Assembly (NCBI GenBank): GCA_947372225.1
Contig: CANBSV010000012.1
Location: 1 to 40,496 of the forward strand
Length of the DNA stretch: 40,496 bases
Reading direction: 5' to 3'
Origin: Burkholderiales bacterium
Lineage (GTDB): Bacteria > Pseudomonadota > Gammaproteobacteria > Burkholderiales > Burkholderiaceae_C
Of the stretch, positions 1-10,270 are shown piece after piece. Below the pieces are notes generated by a model. That model made no database searches. It was not told the origin of the DNA and worked only from the letters and a program-made list of their open reading frames with translations. Numbering within the stretch: position 1 is the stretch's first letter; every line of letters begins with the position of its first letter. Position numbers and translations under genes: made by a program.

Positions 1-35
1 GGACTACCGCCACGCCCGGCAACACACGATCAACT

Positions 36-56
36 GTCTTGGTTGGTTCTTAGCAT
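36..56 (+). promoter_or_regulatory. Possible upstream element of the first acyltransferase gene
   Basis: A GTC trinucleotide is followed, at the same spacing, by TAGCAT as in the motif found ahead of the genes at 12961 and 18134. Twelve of 21 positions match the copy at 12932, but the conserved CACAAA part is missing. It lies about 35 bp upstream of the ATG. This is a weak candidate only. Confidence 0.15.
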
Positions 57-91
57 TGCGCTGTGCATATTTCACGCGCTCACCGCACCCG

Positions 92-1366
92 ATGAATTCC
101 GCCTTGTCAGCTTCGGCATCACCTCGCGGCGACCGTCGCGGTGCTTTCGCGGACGACTCCTCAGTCACCACAGGCAGTCGCGAGCGAGCCTCGTTTCGTG
201 CCGACATCGAGGGTCTGCGCGGAGTGGCCGTGCTGTCGCTGCTCGCGGTGCACCTGTTTCCGCAATGGATCACCGGTGGGTTGATCGGCGTGGACATGTT
301 CTTCGTGATCTCCGGCTTCCTCGTGTCGGACACCTTGTTCAAAACCCACGACGCGCGCGATTTCAGGCTGGGTGACTTTTATGCGCGGCGCGTCCGGCGC
401 ATCGTGCCGACGCTCAGCGTGGTGCTGTTTTTCTGTCTGGTCTTCAGCGTGCTCTTCACCTACCCGGCCGCAGCGCGCCAGATCGGCGAAGGCGTGATCA
501 CCGGTGCGTTCTTTGTCTCGAATCTCACGCTGTGGCAAGACGCCTTGCAACTCAACCGGGCGGCTCAGCAAGGCCCATTGACACACCTGTGGTGGCTGGG
601 CATCGAAGCGCAGTTCTGCGTGGTGTGGCCGCTGGCCGTTGCGCTCATGTTTCGTCACCGCCGCTGGGCGCTGCACGCCCTCTCGGTGATGTTGTTGGCG
701 TCGTTGCTGCTCAGCGCGCTGCTGGCGGGGTCGGCCTCGTCGGCGCACCTTCTGCTGCCGCTCACCCGCGGGTGGGAGCTGCTGGCCGGCGCGCTGCTGG
801 CCTACCTCATGCGTTACGTCGGCCAGGGTCCGGTGGCGTGGATCGAGGCCCGGCTGAGCGGCTCACGCGCTTCGCCGCTCGTTGCCAACGCCTTCGGTTT
901 TGGTGGTCTGATGCTGTTGGCGATGGCCATGCTGCTGGTCGACAGCGCCACGGCGCTGCCCACCTCCTGGGCCGTGTTGCCCGCACTGGGCACCATGGCG
1001 ATGCTGGCCGCCGGGCCACAGGCCTGGGTGAACCGGGCGCTGCTGTCGCACCCGGTGCTGCGCTTTTATGGCGCCATCAGCTTCGGGCTGTACCTGTGGC
1101 ACTGGCCTTTGCTGTGCTTTCCGGCGGTGCTGGGCATGCCACTCACACCCGAACTGCGCGTGATCATCCTGACCGCCAGCGTGGTGCTCGCCGCCTTGAC
1201 CTTCGAACTGGTCGATCGCCAGGCGCAGGGTGGAACGCGCCGGGCCGGTTACCCCGTTGTGACGGTGGCGGTGCTGATCGCGGTGGCGCTGTGCGGCTGG
1301 TATGTGCAGTCGACCAACGGGCTGTTTGCCAGCTTTCCCGCGGCGATGCAGCAAGCGCCCTTCTGA
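92..1366 (+). CDS. OafA-type acyltransferase (acyltransferase 3 domain only)
   Basis: Integral-membrane O-acyltransferase of the acyltransferase-3 family, expected to transfer an acyl group to a surface glycan. Hallmarks are the GLRG motif (about 41-44) followed by LLAVH with the likely catalytic His54, GVDMFFVISGFL (about 67-78), and the basic FYARRVRRIVPTL loop (about 97-109). About ten hydrophobic segments follow. The chosen ATG at 92 gives 424 aa; an upstream start at 56 would only add residues unlike the family. The protein ends shortly after an NGLFASFP stretch, where OafA proteins usually continue into a periplasmic SGNH domain, so that domain is absent. The gene is convergent with a separately encoded SGNH hydrolase. 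Acyl donor and target sugar cannot be told from sequence. Confidence 0.82.
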   Translation: MNSALSASASPRGDRRGAFADDSSVTTGSRERASFRADIEGLRGVAVLSLLAVHLFPQWITGGLIGVDMFFVISGFLVSDTLFKTHDARDFRLGDFYARRVRRIVPTLSVVLFFCLVFSVLFTYPAAARQIGEGVITGAFFVSNLTLWQDALQLNRAAQQGPLTHLWWLGIEAQFCVVWPLAVALMFRHRRWALHALSVMLLASLLLSALLAGSASSAHLLLPLTRGWELLAGALLAYLMRYVGQGPVAWIEARLSGSRASPLVANAFGFGGLMLLAMAMLLVDSATALPTSWAVLPALGTMAMLAAGPQAWVNRALLSHPVLRFYGAISFGLYLWHWPLLCFPAVLGMPLTPELRVIILTASVVLAALTFELVDRQAQGGTRRAGYPVVTVAVLIAVALCGWYVQSTNGLFASFPAAMQQAPF

Positions 1367-1393
1367 GCCGCTGGTACTAAGCCGAGTGCCGGC

Positions 1394-2323
1394 TCAGCAA
1401 CCCAGGGCCAGCCGGCGCAGTTCTTTCGCCAGGATGTTCGCCATCACCACGTTGCCTTCGCGGGTGGGGTGCACACCGTCCTTGTAGAGCTCGACGGTCC
1501 ACTGCGGCAGCGCGGCCAGATCGATCAGCACCACGCCGCGACTCGCGGCGATGCGTTGCACCTCGAGCCGGTCGGGCAGCCACTCCTGGCCGGCACGCGC
1601 CATCTCGAGCTGCTGCCGGTCGGGGTACAAAAAAATCAACCCGGCCGGGTGCCTGCCGCTGGCCCGGTTGAGCCGATCGAGCATGGCCTCGAACTCGGCG
1701 TAGTACGGCTTCGCGTCGTCGGGCATGCTGACGACAAACCGCGCAGCCGTCGGGAAGCGCTGGTCCAGTGCCTTGTGCACCACGTAGCCGGTCAGCCACA
1801 GCGGGCGGCTCAGCGGATGGGTGCTTTCGCGCTGCCACTGGCTCACCCCGCCCATCTGGTGGGCCATGTACTCCCACACAAAAAAATCGGTGCCCGCCAC
1901 GATCTCCGGGTGGCGATCAAGAAACCGGAATTCGTTGACTGTGCTCCATCCGCCTGCCGACACCGGCCACACCGCACACGAAGCACTCAGTTGCGACTGC
2001 ATGAGCGGCGCGAGCTTGTCCGGCTGGTCATAGGCATTGCCACCCAGCACGATGCTGTTGCCCACCAGCAAGATATCGGTGCGCTCGCCGGGCTGCCATG
2101 GCTGGGCCACGCCCATGCTGCGGTCGTTGAACATCCAGGCGTTCTTTTGCAGGAAGCGACCCGCCTGATCGGGCTGCGGCGCATAGCCGAACTGAGGGTC
2201 CTTCACATAGAGCGGAAAATTGCCGAGGCCCGCCACACGCAGGCCGAGTTCGCTCAGCACCAGCAGCGCGATCAGCCCGGTTCCCACCCGCTGCCAGTTC
2301 GGCCCTCCCGAGCGCCAGCGCAT
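1394..2323 (-). CDS. SGNH/GDSL-like hydrolase, membrane-anchored
   Basis: Predicted 309-aa esterase or acetyltransferase-type SGNH protein. An N-terminal hydrophobic segment (about 14-33) would anchor it so that the catalytic part faces the periplasm. The block LLVGNS (Ser90 as nucleophile) and a C-terminal DGVHP motif (Asp282, His285) form the usual Ser/Asp-His arrangement. The start is fixed by a TGATG overlap with the stop of the acyltransferase upstream, which implies translational coupling. It is the last gene of the leftward polysaccharide operon. The pairing of an acyltransferase-3 protein with an SGNH protein suggests a split version of the OafA two-domain enzyme acting on the exopolysaccharide. 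The substrate is unknown. Confidence 0.72.
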   Translation of the reverse strand: MRWRSGGPNWQRVGTGLIALLVLSELGLRVAGLGNFPLYVKDPQFGYAPQPDQAGRFLQKNAWMFNDRSMGVAQPWQPGERTDILLVGNSIVLGGNAYDQPDKLAPLMQSQLSASCAVWPVSAGGWSTVNEFRFLDRHPEIVAGTDFFVWEYMAHQMGGVSQWQRESTHPLSRPLWLTGYVVHKALDQRFPTAARFVVSMPDDAKPYYAEFEAMLDRLNRASGRHPAGLIFLYPDRQQLEMARAGQEWLPDRLEVQRIAASRGVVLIDLAALPQWTVELYKDGVHPTREGNVVMANILAKELRRLALGC

Positions 2324-3369
2324 CACGACCGCCACGCGAGCACGCGACGCTCGATCCACAGGTGAAACGCGATGGCGCTGCCCATGCTGGCGGCGATGGA
2401 CACGACGAATGCCACGACGGCCCCCGTCCAGCCCGTGAGCCCCGCATGCACGACCAGTTTGCACACCAGGCTGATGACAGGAAAGTGCAGGAGGTACATC
2501 GCGTAGGACGAATCGCTGAGCAAGCGCACCCAGGGCGCGTTGGTTTGCTCGCCGCGGGTCGATTCGCCGCGCACCAGACACATCAGGATCACGCAGGCCA
2601 GACCGGCGTAGAAAAAAGCCGTCGGGATGGCTCCTGCAGCACCGGCACTGCTCGTGAAAATGATGAACAGGTAGGTCGCCAATGCCGTCCACATCAGCGG
2701 CTTCGCGCGCGGCATAGGCTCTGAGCGGCGAGCCAGCCAGGCGGCAGCAGCACCCATGGCGAAATAGGTCATGTTGGCGCTGGCCAGAAAGTTCCGGTAC
2801 ATGCCGCACCCGCCCGAGGCGCACTCAACGCCGTTGAACACCAACGCCAGCGTGACCGCGGCGCCCAGGCTGCGACTGGCAATCCAGGCGGCCAGCACCA
2901 GAGAGAACGCGATCTCGTAGTGCAGCGTCCAGGCCACGATGAGCACCGGCGCGCCGGTGGGGTTGCCTTGGGCCGGGCCTTGGGTGACCAGCATGAACAT
3001 CTTCAGGATCGACCAAGGATCGTCGGGGATCGCCGCGCGCAAGCCGGGAAAGAAGATCGCCGGACTCATCACCAGCAGCAAGATGATCCAGAACGTGGGG
3101 TACAGGCGGATGAACCGCCGCCACAGGTAGTTGGGCACCTGGCTGGGGTGACCGATGTGCCGCGCGTACGCCAGTTTCAAGACGAATCCGCTGAGCACGA
3201 AGAAGAACGGGATGCGCGCCTCCCCAAAACCGAACAGACGGGCAAACAGATGGATGTCGAAGTACTTCTCGAGCGCGATGGTGCCGCCCAGGTGGTACAG
3301 CAAGACGGCAAACGCCAGCGTCGCTCGCGCGACGTTCAGCGAGCCGAATCGTGGCGCCACTGCCGTCAC
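2323..3369 (-). CDS. Acyltransferase 3 family membrane protein
   Basis: A 348-aa integral-membrane acyltransferase. The N terminus carries LNVARATLAFAVLLYH, with His26 in the position of the family's catalytic histidine. FFFVLSGFVLKL and RRFIRLYPTFW follow, matching the second and third conserved family blocks. About ten hydrophobic helices are visible. It overlaps the upstream glycosyltransferase by 4 nt (ATGA) and the downstream SGNH gene by 1 nt (TGATG), so the three genes are likely translated together. The context points to O-acylation of repeat-unit sugars on the exopolysaccharide. It has no C-terminal SGNH domain; the next gene supplies one as a separate protein. Confidence 0.85.
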   Translation of the reverse strand: MTAVAPRFGSLNVARATLAFAVLLYHLGGTIALEKYFDIHLFARLFGFGEARIPFFFVLSGFVLKLAYARHIGHPSQVPNYLWRRFIRLYPTFWIILLLVMSPAIFFPGLRAAIPDDPWSILKMFMLVTQGPAQGNPTGAPVLIVAWTLHYEIAFSLVLAAWIASRSLGAAVTLALVFNGVECASGGCGMYRNFLASANMTYFAMGAAAAWLARRSEPMPRAKPLMWTALATYLFIIFTSSAGAAGAIPTAFFYAGLACVILMCLVRGESTRGEQTNAPWVRLLSDSSYAMYLLHFPVISLVCKLVVHAGLTGWTGAVVAFVVSIAASMGSAIAFHLWIERRVLAWRS

Positions 3370-4565
3370 GCCAGGTCCACTCGATCAGCGGCACGCGCCA
3401 ATCCGTACAGCACCGACTCGTAGACGCGCAAGTACCCGTCGATCGCCCGCTGCGCATCGAAGCGCTGCGTCCATTCGATGCCGGCGCGAGCCGCGACGTC
3501 GCGCTCGGCGTCGGGCCGGTCGAGCACAGCGCACAGCAGTCGCGCGCCCTCGGTCGCCCACGCGGCGACATCGGATTCGCCCATCAGGCGCGGCAGGTAA
3601 TGCGCGTGCGGGCCGCCCACTTCCTGCATCGGCGCCTGGCCGGTGGTCAGCACGGGGCAGCCGCAGGCCAGCGCCTCGGCGATCGGCCAGCCGAAGCCCT
3701 CGGCATGACTGGGAAACAGCAGCGCACCGGCCAGCGAATACAGCGCCTCGATGGCGTCGGTGGCCAGCCCGTGGAAAAAGCGCACCTTGCCCGCCGGCGG
3801 CAGTGCGTCGATCAGCGACTGCACCGCGGGCGTTGGCGCCGGGCTCACCATCCACAGCGGGAGCACGGCCTGACCGGCAGCCACGCGCTGCGCAACGTAG
3901 CGGTCGTAGAGGTGGATGACGCCCTCGGTGTTTTTGTACCACTGCCCGCCGCCGATGTGCAGCAGGAAGCCCGAGGGCGCCGGCAGGCCGGCGGCCCGCA
4001 AATGTGCGTGCGCCGCTTCCACGCTCTGGCGCCGGTAGGGGTGATTCAGTCCGTTGTAGACCACCTCAGAGGTGATCGGTAGCACCCCGCCCAGTTCATG
4101 CAGGTCGGCACGCGATTTCTCGGACACCGAAATGAAGTGCCGCGCCTGCTGAAAGCCGGAGCGGATGTATCGCTGGTAGATGCGCCCGGTCCAGCCGGTG
4201 GGGTTTTCAGGAACCAGGCCGAGCGCAGAACGCAGCGCGAGCAGGTCATGGCAGTGAACCACGTGAGGCCGATGCGCCGCATACGGAATCAACGGCCCGA
4301 GCGCCTGATCGCAAAACACGTACAGCGTGCCCGGCGCATCAGCGGCGATCTGCCGGCGCATCTTTAACGGGTAGATCAGGTACTGATCCACATAGCCGGC
4401 CCACTTGGCCAGGCGCCCCTCGATGCGAGTGCGCAGCACCGCCTCAGGCTGGCGCAACTCCACCGTGTGGCCGCGCCGCTGGTACGCGCGAACCAGCATG
4501 CGCGCGAAGTGCTGGTGGCTGTGCGAGCCGAGGAACGTGGGGTGGGTGTAGAGGACGATGTTCAT
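3366..4565 (-). CDS. Glycosyltransferase family 4
   Basis: A 399-aa retaining GT-B glycosyltransferase. The N-terminal half shows the HVVHCHDL block (about 101-108), and the C-terminal nucleotide-sugar domain has an EGFGWPIAE E-x7-E motif (Glu289, Glu297) followed by ALACGCPVLTT. No membrane segments or signal peptide are seen, so it should act at the cytoplasmic face on a lipid-linked intermediate. It sits in the leftward operon with ATGA overlaps at both ends. The donor sugar cannot be inferred; UDP-xylose made by the decarboxylase of the same operon is one possibility among several. Confidence 0.87.
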   Translation of the reverse strand: MNIVLYTHPTFLGSHSHQHFARMLVRAYQRRGHTVELRQPEAVLRTRIEGRLAKWAGYVDQYLIYPLKMRRQIAADAPGTLYVFCDQALGPLIPYAAHRPHVVHCHDLLALRSALGLVPENPTGWTGRIYQRYIRSGFQQARHFISVSEKSRADLHELGGVLPITSEVVYNGLNHPYRRQSVEAAHAHLRAAGLPAPSGFLLHIGGGQWYKNTEGVIHLYDRYVAQRVAAGQAVLPLWMVSPAPTPAVQSLIDALPPAGKVRFFHGLATDAIEALYSLAGALLFPSHAEGFGWPIAEALACGCPVLTTGQAPMQEVGGPHAHYLPRLMGESDVAAWATEGARLLCAVLDRPDAERDVAARAGIEWTQRFDAQRAIDGYLRVYESVLYGLARAADRVDLA

Positions 4566-5533
4566 GACGAGCGCCTGACGATGGCCGCGCCTCGGGCCCA
4601 GCGCTCAGGCGCCCAGCAACTGGGCAGCAGCGGCAGCATGAACAGCGACGCCACGGCCTTGACCGTCGGCGAGCAGACCAGTGATTTCCAGGCGTAATGC
4701 ACGCACCGGACGCGCTGGCCATGCGCCCACGAACGCGTGGCACAGCCGTTGAAAGACTCCGCCGCGCGGCGGCGGGCCAGTTGACGGAACGTCGCGAAAT
4801 TCCCGTCACGCGCCATCGCCGCCCAGCAAGTGGCGGTGCCATGCAGCCACTCGAGCCCACCCTCGTGGGTCAGGTTGCCGGCGTGGGTGCGCCAGGCACT
4901 GAGCCGCTCACTCTCGTACCAGGCGGCGCCGCCCGTGCGGCACAGCAGATAGGTCAGCCACAAGTCGTAGGCCGGGCCGGCATCGCCGGGCAGCACGGCG
5001 GGCAAGGCGGCGCGGCGGAACATCGCGCCCATGGCCATCGGGATGGTCTGTGCGGCCACCAGCGGCGCAAACGATCGGTGCAGCCCGCGGCCGAGCTGCG
5101 CGCGCCCCCAGGCAGCCGTGTTGCGCTCGGTGTCCGCCACGAGCCGCTCGCCATCGACATCGATCACCCAGTGATCGCAAAAGGCCAGCACGGCCTGCGG
5201 CTCGGCCTGCAGCGCACTGGCCAGGCGTTCGACAAAGCTGGGAGCCAGCCAGTCGTCGTGATTGAGGATCACGATGAATTCGCCGCGCGCCTCGCCAAAT
5301 GACAGCCAGTGGTTGCGTGCCACGCCCAGCGCCGGCGCGTTGTGCCGGTAGCGCAGCCGCTCATCGTGGAAAGAAGCCACCAACTCGGACAACGCATCGT
5401 CCGGCGAATCGTCGCTGACGATGATTTCGATGTCGCCCATCGACTGCACCAGCGCGCTGCCGATCGCCGCGAGCAGGTGGTCGTGGCGCGAGCGGTAGGT
5501 CGCGATCACGATGCTGACGAGGGGCGCGGACAT
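4562..5533 (-). CDS. Glycosyltransferase family 2
   Basis: A 323-aa inverting GT-A glycosyltransferase. The N-terminal VSIVIATYRSR strand, VSDDSPDD (Asp41, Asp42) and the metal-binding HDD (92-94) in VILNHDDW are typical of GT2 enzymes. The C-terminal third contains a short hydrophobic stretch (about 295-310) that could associate with the membrane. The ATG at 5533 was chosen because it puts the GT2 fold at the N terminus; the frame stays open further upstream, but that stretch lies over the methyltransferase and looks non-coding. Ten bases separate it from the methyltransferase gene, and it overlaps the next gene by ATGA. Donor and acceptor are unknown. Confidence 0.85.
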   Translation of the reverse strand: MSAPLVSIVIATYRSRHDHLLAAIGSALVQSMGDIEIIVSDDSPDDALSELVASFHDERLRYRHNAPALGVARNHWLSFGEARGEFIVILNHDDWLAPSFVERLASALQAEPQAVLAFCDHWVIDVDGERLVADTERNTAAWGRAQLGRGLHRSFAPLVAAQTIPMAMGAMFRRAALPAVLPGDAGPAYDLWLTYLLCRTGGAAWYESERLSAWRTHAGNLTHEGGLEWLHGTATCWAAMARDGNFATFRQLARRRAAESFNGCATRSWAHGQRVRCVHYAWKSLVCSPTVKAVASLFMLPLLPSCWAPERWARGAAIVRRSS

Positions 5534-5543
5534 GGGGTGAACC

Positions 5544-6188
5544 TCAGGCCGCAGCCGGCACGCAGCGCAACACGAACTGGACCCCGAACAGCCCGGGAAA
5601 CCGCCGCAGCGCCGCGCGGTTGATGCGAGCGGACAGCGCGGTACCGAACAGCCGCGACAAGGGGAACACGCCGTCGGCCACGCGCTCGATCGCCTCGAAA
5701 CCCGCATCGCGAACCAGTTGATCGGCGCTGTGCCAATCGAAGAACCGGACATGCGTGCGGTCCATCAAGCCGCCGTCGGTGTAGCGGAAGCGCCCGCGCA
5801 CGAACTCGAGCCGCTGCTTCCAGAACAGCACGTTGGGCAAGGCCACCAGCAACACGCCGCCGGGCGCCAGACACGCGCGAAGGCGGCTGAGCACCTGCTG
5901 CGGATCGTGCAGGTGCTCGAGCACGTGCGAACACACGATGCAGCCGAAGGTGCCCAGGCCCGCCGGCTCGAAGTCGTTGAGATCGGCCACCACGACACGG
6001 TCGAGCCGCTCGCGGGCCTGCACGGCCTCGGCCTCGCTGTAGGTCACACCCACCACGGTGCACGCCCGCGAGGACTTGACCGCCGCGCCGAACACGCCAC
6101 CGCCGCAGCCCACATCGAGCAGCGTGCGCGCGCCCGGCGCGATGCGCTCGAAGACCGCCTGATTGATCGACTGGTAAATCATGGGCAT
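5544..6188 (-). CDS. Class I SAM-dependent methyltransferase
   Basis: A 214-aa Rossmann-fold methyltransferase. Motif I is LLDVGCGGGVFG (about 23-34), which binds S-adenosylmethionine. Later blocks include CSHVLEHL and CLAPGGVLLVALPN, matching motifs II and III. The start is set by a TGATG overlap with the glycosyltransferase upstream. Within this operon it most likely O- or N-methylates a sugar of the repeat unit or a nucleotide-sugar precursor. The methyl acceptor is not determinable from sequence. A ubiquinone-type role is less likely given the neighbours. Confidence 0.82.
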   Translation of the reverse strand: MPMIYQSINQAVFERIAPGARTLLDVGCGGGVFGAAVKSSRACTVVGVTYSEAEAVQARERLDRVVVADLNDFEPAGLGTFGCIVCSHVLEHLHDPQQVLSRLRACLAPGGVLLVALPNVLFWKQRLEFVRGRFRYTDGGLMDRTHVRFFDWHSADQLVRDAGFEAIERVADGVFPLSRLFGTALSARINRAALRRFPGLFGVQFVLRCVPAAA

Positions 6189-7150
6189 CACGCTTTCGAG
6201 ACCACGCGACCAATGGCCGAGGCCAGCTTGAGCGCCAGGCGCTTTCTCGAGAGCGCTTGGGCGGTGTAGGGGGAAATGGGGCCGTTGACATGGGCCCAGA
6301 AAGCCTTGTGCGCCGGGCTTGGCGGCACCCCGGCCAAGGCGGCGCGCAGGTAGTTCGCCTGCCACGGCTTGGGCCCGCCAATCGCGTGAGGCAGCAGCGC
6401 GCTGCCGGCCTTGAAGGCCATGGCCTCCTGGCCGATCACGCTCACGCTCTTAGCGGTGGCTTCGACCGCGGCGTTCAGTGCGTCCTGATCGGTGCGATCG
6501 AAACAGTCGGCAAAACCCGTCGAGCGGTAGGACGCATTGGAGGTGAGCGCCAGCGACAGCGATCCGATCTCGGCGGCCATCAGGTCCATCGTCTGCTTCC
6601 AGTTCACCAGAAAGGCCCGATCGTTGCGGTGCACGCCGACGAAGCCGCCATTGACGTGTTGAGGCGTGCGGAAGTCCAGCGAGACACCGTGCTGCGCGTA
6701 GTAGCGTCGCCAGCCGACTCGGCGCGGGTGGTTTTCAGGCAGCGGCGAGTTCACGTCCTCGCAAAGCGCCACGCCACAGCTGACCCAGTCGTCAAAGTAG
6801 CGCCAGGGGTGCACCACACAGATGTCGGGGTCGACATAGAACAACGCGTCGGCGTCTCGCACCGGCCCGTCGATCAAGGCCAGCATGAAGTCGGCCTTGT
6901 AGTTGGTGAGGTGGTAGTCGGTATCCAGCGGCAGGAACACGAGGCCCAGTTCCGGCGTGACGTCCAAGGACTGAGCACCCGGCCAGGCGCCCAGCGGTGT
7001 TGCCACGGCCGTACTCGCCCAGGGCGGCAAATCGCCGCGATACCCCGCAAACACCTGACCACGAAACCCTGCGTGGTGCAGCGAATTGACCAGGGCAGCC
7101 AGCCCGAAGTGATAGCTGCCTTCGAAGAGTGTGCACACAGCGCTGTTCAT
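6188..7150 (-). CDS. Putative GT-A type glycosyltransferase (DxD protein)
   Basis: A 320-aa soluble protein that begins with a short beta strand followed by a GSYHFGLAALVNSLHHAGF block, as in GT8-like nucleotide-sugar transferases. The metal-binding DxD is DPD at 107-109 in LFYVDPDICV. A later NGGFVGV segment also fits that fold. The ATG at 7150 is fixed by an ATGA overlap with the flippase gene stop, and its own stop overlaps the methyltransferase start as TGATG. It is probably a cytoplasmic glycosyltransferase for the repeat unit. The family is less certain than for the other glycosyltransferases here, and the donor is unknown. Confidence 0.68.
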   Translation of the reverse strand: MNSAVCTLFEGSYHFGLAALVNSLHHAGFRGQVFAGYRGDLPPWASTAVATPLGAWPGAQSLDVTPELGLVFLPLDTDYHLTNYKADFMLALIDGPVRDADALFYVDPDICVVHPWRYFDDWVSCGVALCEDVNSPLPENHPRRVGWRRYYAQHGVSLDFRTPQHVNGGFVGVHRNDRAFLVNWKQTMDLMAAEIGSLSLALTSNASYRSTGFADCFDRTDQDALNAAVEATAKSVSVIGQEAMAFKAGSALLPHAIGGPKPWQANYLRAALAGVPPSPAHKAFWAHVNGPISPYTAQALSRKRLALKLASAIGRVVSKA

Positions 7151-8436
7151 CGGCTTCCCATCGTGCTCAGCGCTCCAGCGCCCGGGGCCCGCAGCTGCGT
7201 GTAGACCATGCCGAAGGTCAGCACCAGCGACACCAGCGCCACCGCGCTGTTCATCATGAAAACGCCGCTCACGCTCGACATGTCGAGCACGAAGGCCGCC
7301 AGGGCCACGGTGGCGATGCCCAGCGGGATCATCAGCACCGCAGGCACGATCCATCCGCGTGCCGCGCCCACGCCATACAAACCGGTGGACCAGGCCGACA
7401 GCGCCGAGGCCAGCACCATCCACGGCAGCTCGTGAACCAGGCCGCTGTACTGCTTGCCCAGGATCCACAGCAAGGCGTGCGGAAAGACCAGCGACGCGGC
7501 GACCAGCACGGCGCTCAGCAGCACGAAAAACCCGTTGAGCGCCACGAAGGCGTTGACCATCTCACGCACCGACGAGGCCCGCGCGAAGTACGGCACCACC
7601 ATCGCACCCAGCACGGCGCCGATCACGGTGAACAGCGCGGCCAGCCGGCCCAGCGCACCGACCTCGGCCACCCGCTCGACGCTGCCGAAGAGTCCCACCA
7701 ACCACACCGAAATCTGCCCCAGCACGCAGTAATAGATGGAGTTGGGCGCCTGCCTGCGGATGAAATTCCACAGCCCTGCGCGGTGAAGGCCCGCGGCCAC
7801 CGGCGACGGGTCCACGTGTTTCGCCAGGTAGCTCTTGAGCAACCCGAACACCGCCACGGCCGCCGCGAGGTTGAGCAGCACCGCCACCCGTGCGTCGAGC
7901 CAGATCAGGCCGGCGGCCACGACCAGCAGCGCGCGGGCGGCGTTCACGCCCACATCGGTGCGCTGCTGCATCGCGAGATCGCCGCGCAGACGAACCAGCG
8001 ACATGCTCACGGCGTTGTGCACATTGAAAGCCCCACAGCCCAGCGCCAGTCCAAGCAACACCAGCATCTCGGGCCACGCCAGCCCCTGCCGGATGAACAT
8101 CGCGCCGAACACCGGCGCGAGCACCAGCGCGCCGAGCAGCATGAGCAGCCGCTGGATGACGAACGCATCGGCCACCAGAGCACCGAGCGCACCCGGGTCG
8201 TCGTGCAGCGGCCCGCCTTGCGCCAGCACCGCCGTCGACAGCCCCAGATCGAGCAGCACGCTGGCCAGCCCGACCATGCTCACGGCCAGCGTGTAGTGGC
8301 CGTACTGGGCGGGCGCCATGAACTGAACGAGCGCAATGCCCGACGCAAAGCCCAGCACCTGAACGACGAGTTGGGCCGACGCGAAGCCGCCGACCTTGAG
8401 CAGCCGACGCCGGGTGATCAGGGCGGCCACGCTCAC
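7147..8436 (-). CDS. Wzx-like polysaccharide flippase
   Basis: A 429-aa polytopic membrane protein with about twelve hydrophobic helices and few other features, as in the MATE/PST-type flippases of the polysaccharide transporter family. An early GFASGIALVQFMAPAQYG segment resembles the start of many Wzx proteins. It would move lipid-linked repeat units from the cytoplasmic to the periplasmic face. A GTG start at 8436 is preferred because it makes a GTGA overlap with the upstream gene, matching the other junctions in this operon; the ATG at 8481 would overlap by 49 nt and adds an atypical N terminus. It is the only flippase candidate in the window. Confidence 0.82.
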   Translation of the reverse strand: MSVAALITRRRLLKVGGFASAQLVVQVLGFASGIALVQFMAPAQYGHYTLAVSMVGLASVLLDLGLSTAVLAQGGPLHDDPGALGALVADAFVIQRLLMLLGALVLAPVFGAMFIRQGLAWPEMLVLLGLALGCGAFNVHNAVSMSLVRLRGDLAMQQRTDVGVNAARALLVVAAGLIWLDARVAVLLNLAAAVAVFGLLKSYLAKHVDPSPVAAGLHRAGLWNFIRRQAPNSIYYCVLGQISVWLVGLFGSVERVAEVGALGRLAALFTVIGAVLGAMVVPYFARASSVREMVNAFVALNGFFVLLSAVLVAASLVFPHALLWILGKQYSGLVHELPWMVLASALSAWSTGLYGVGAARGWIVPAVLMIPLGIATVALAAFVLDMSSVSGVFMMNSAVALVSLVLTFGMVYTQLRAPGAGALSTMGSR

Positions 8437-9279
8437 TGCTGCTTCTCGCACAACTTCGCATCGACCAGCATGCGAAACCACAGCACCTGGAAGAACGCAT
8501 AGAAAAAGCCGGCGCGGCCATCGAGAAAACCGCCCTGCAACACATAGCGGTAGATGAACAGCAGGAACACGCGCAACACCGGCGGCGCCTTGTAGTACTG
8601 GCCCTTGTACAAACGGCGCCGCTCGCGCGGGTCGTTCGACAGCCGCGCCTGAATCTGGCCGGCGGCCACGCCGTGCGGGCGCAACAATTCGGCGGCCTCC
8701 ATGTCGCTCCAGCGGTTATGGCGCGCGGTCCACTCGGTCAGGCTGCCCACGTTCATGTCGTGAAGCACGCCGCGCAGGCGCACGCCGGGGCGATCAGACA
8801 CGAAGTGCTGGTCGTACAGCCGGTCTTCGCAGCGCGCGGTGCCGGTCTTGAACAAGCGCAAATGGAAGTTGTCGTTGCCACCGAAGCGCAGCGCCTGACC
8901 CATGAAGTAGGTGCGCCGACGGAAGATGAAGCCGGTGGCCTCGCCCGGCGCGGCCAGCACCCGGCGGATCTCGGCGATGGCCACGTCGTCGAGCACTTCA
9001 TCGGCGTCTAGGTGCAGTTGCCACTCGCTGCGCGGGCCAAACTCGTCGATGGCCCAGTTGCGCTGATCGGCGTAGTGCTTGAAGGGCCGGTTCACCACCT
9101 CGCAGCCCAACCGCGTGGCAATGGCCACGGTGTCGTCGCTGGAGCCCGAGTCGACGATGAACACCGAGCGGCTGACCTGGAGCGCGGCGCGCAAGGTGCG
9201 CTCGATGACGCTGGCCGAGTTGAAGGTGAGCACGATCACGCCCAGCGGCTGGCGTACGGCGGTGCCCGTTTGGCGTGCG

Positions 9280-9287
<8 letters not shown>
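8433..9287 (-). CDS. Glycosyltransferase family 2, WaaE/LgtF-like
   Basis: A 284-aa GT-A glycosyltransferase. LGVIVLTFNSASVIERTL opens the protein, then VDSGSSDDT (46-53), RPFKHYADQRNWA (about 68-80) and the metal site LHLDADE (91-97). That order is characteristic of the WaaE/LgtF subgroup, which includes beta-1,4-glucosyltransferases for LPS inner core. A hydrophobic, aromatic-rich C terminus suggests membrane association. It overlaps the decarboxylase gene by 8 nt and the flippase by GTGA. In this operon it likely adds a sugar to the exopolysaccharide repeat unit rather than to LPS core, but this is inference. Confidence 0.84.
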
Positions 9288-10221
<934 letters not shown>

Positions 10222-10270
10222 GGGGTTGCTTTCTGGGGATATGCCTGTGTGGCAACGATCGGCAGGGAAC

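Noticed and set aside
7129..8502. 457-codon open frame antisense to the flippase gene
   Set aside because: Composition is His/Gln/Arg-rich and shadow-like; the minus strand encodes a clean membrane protein.
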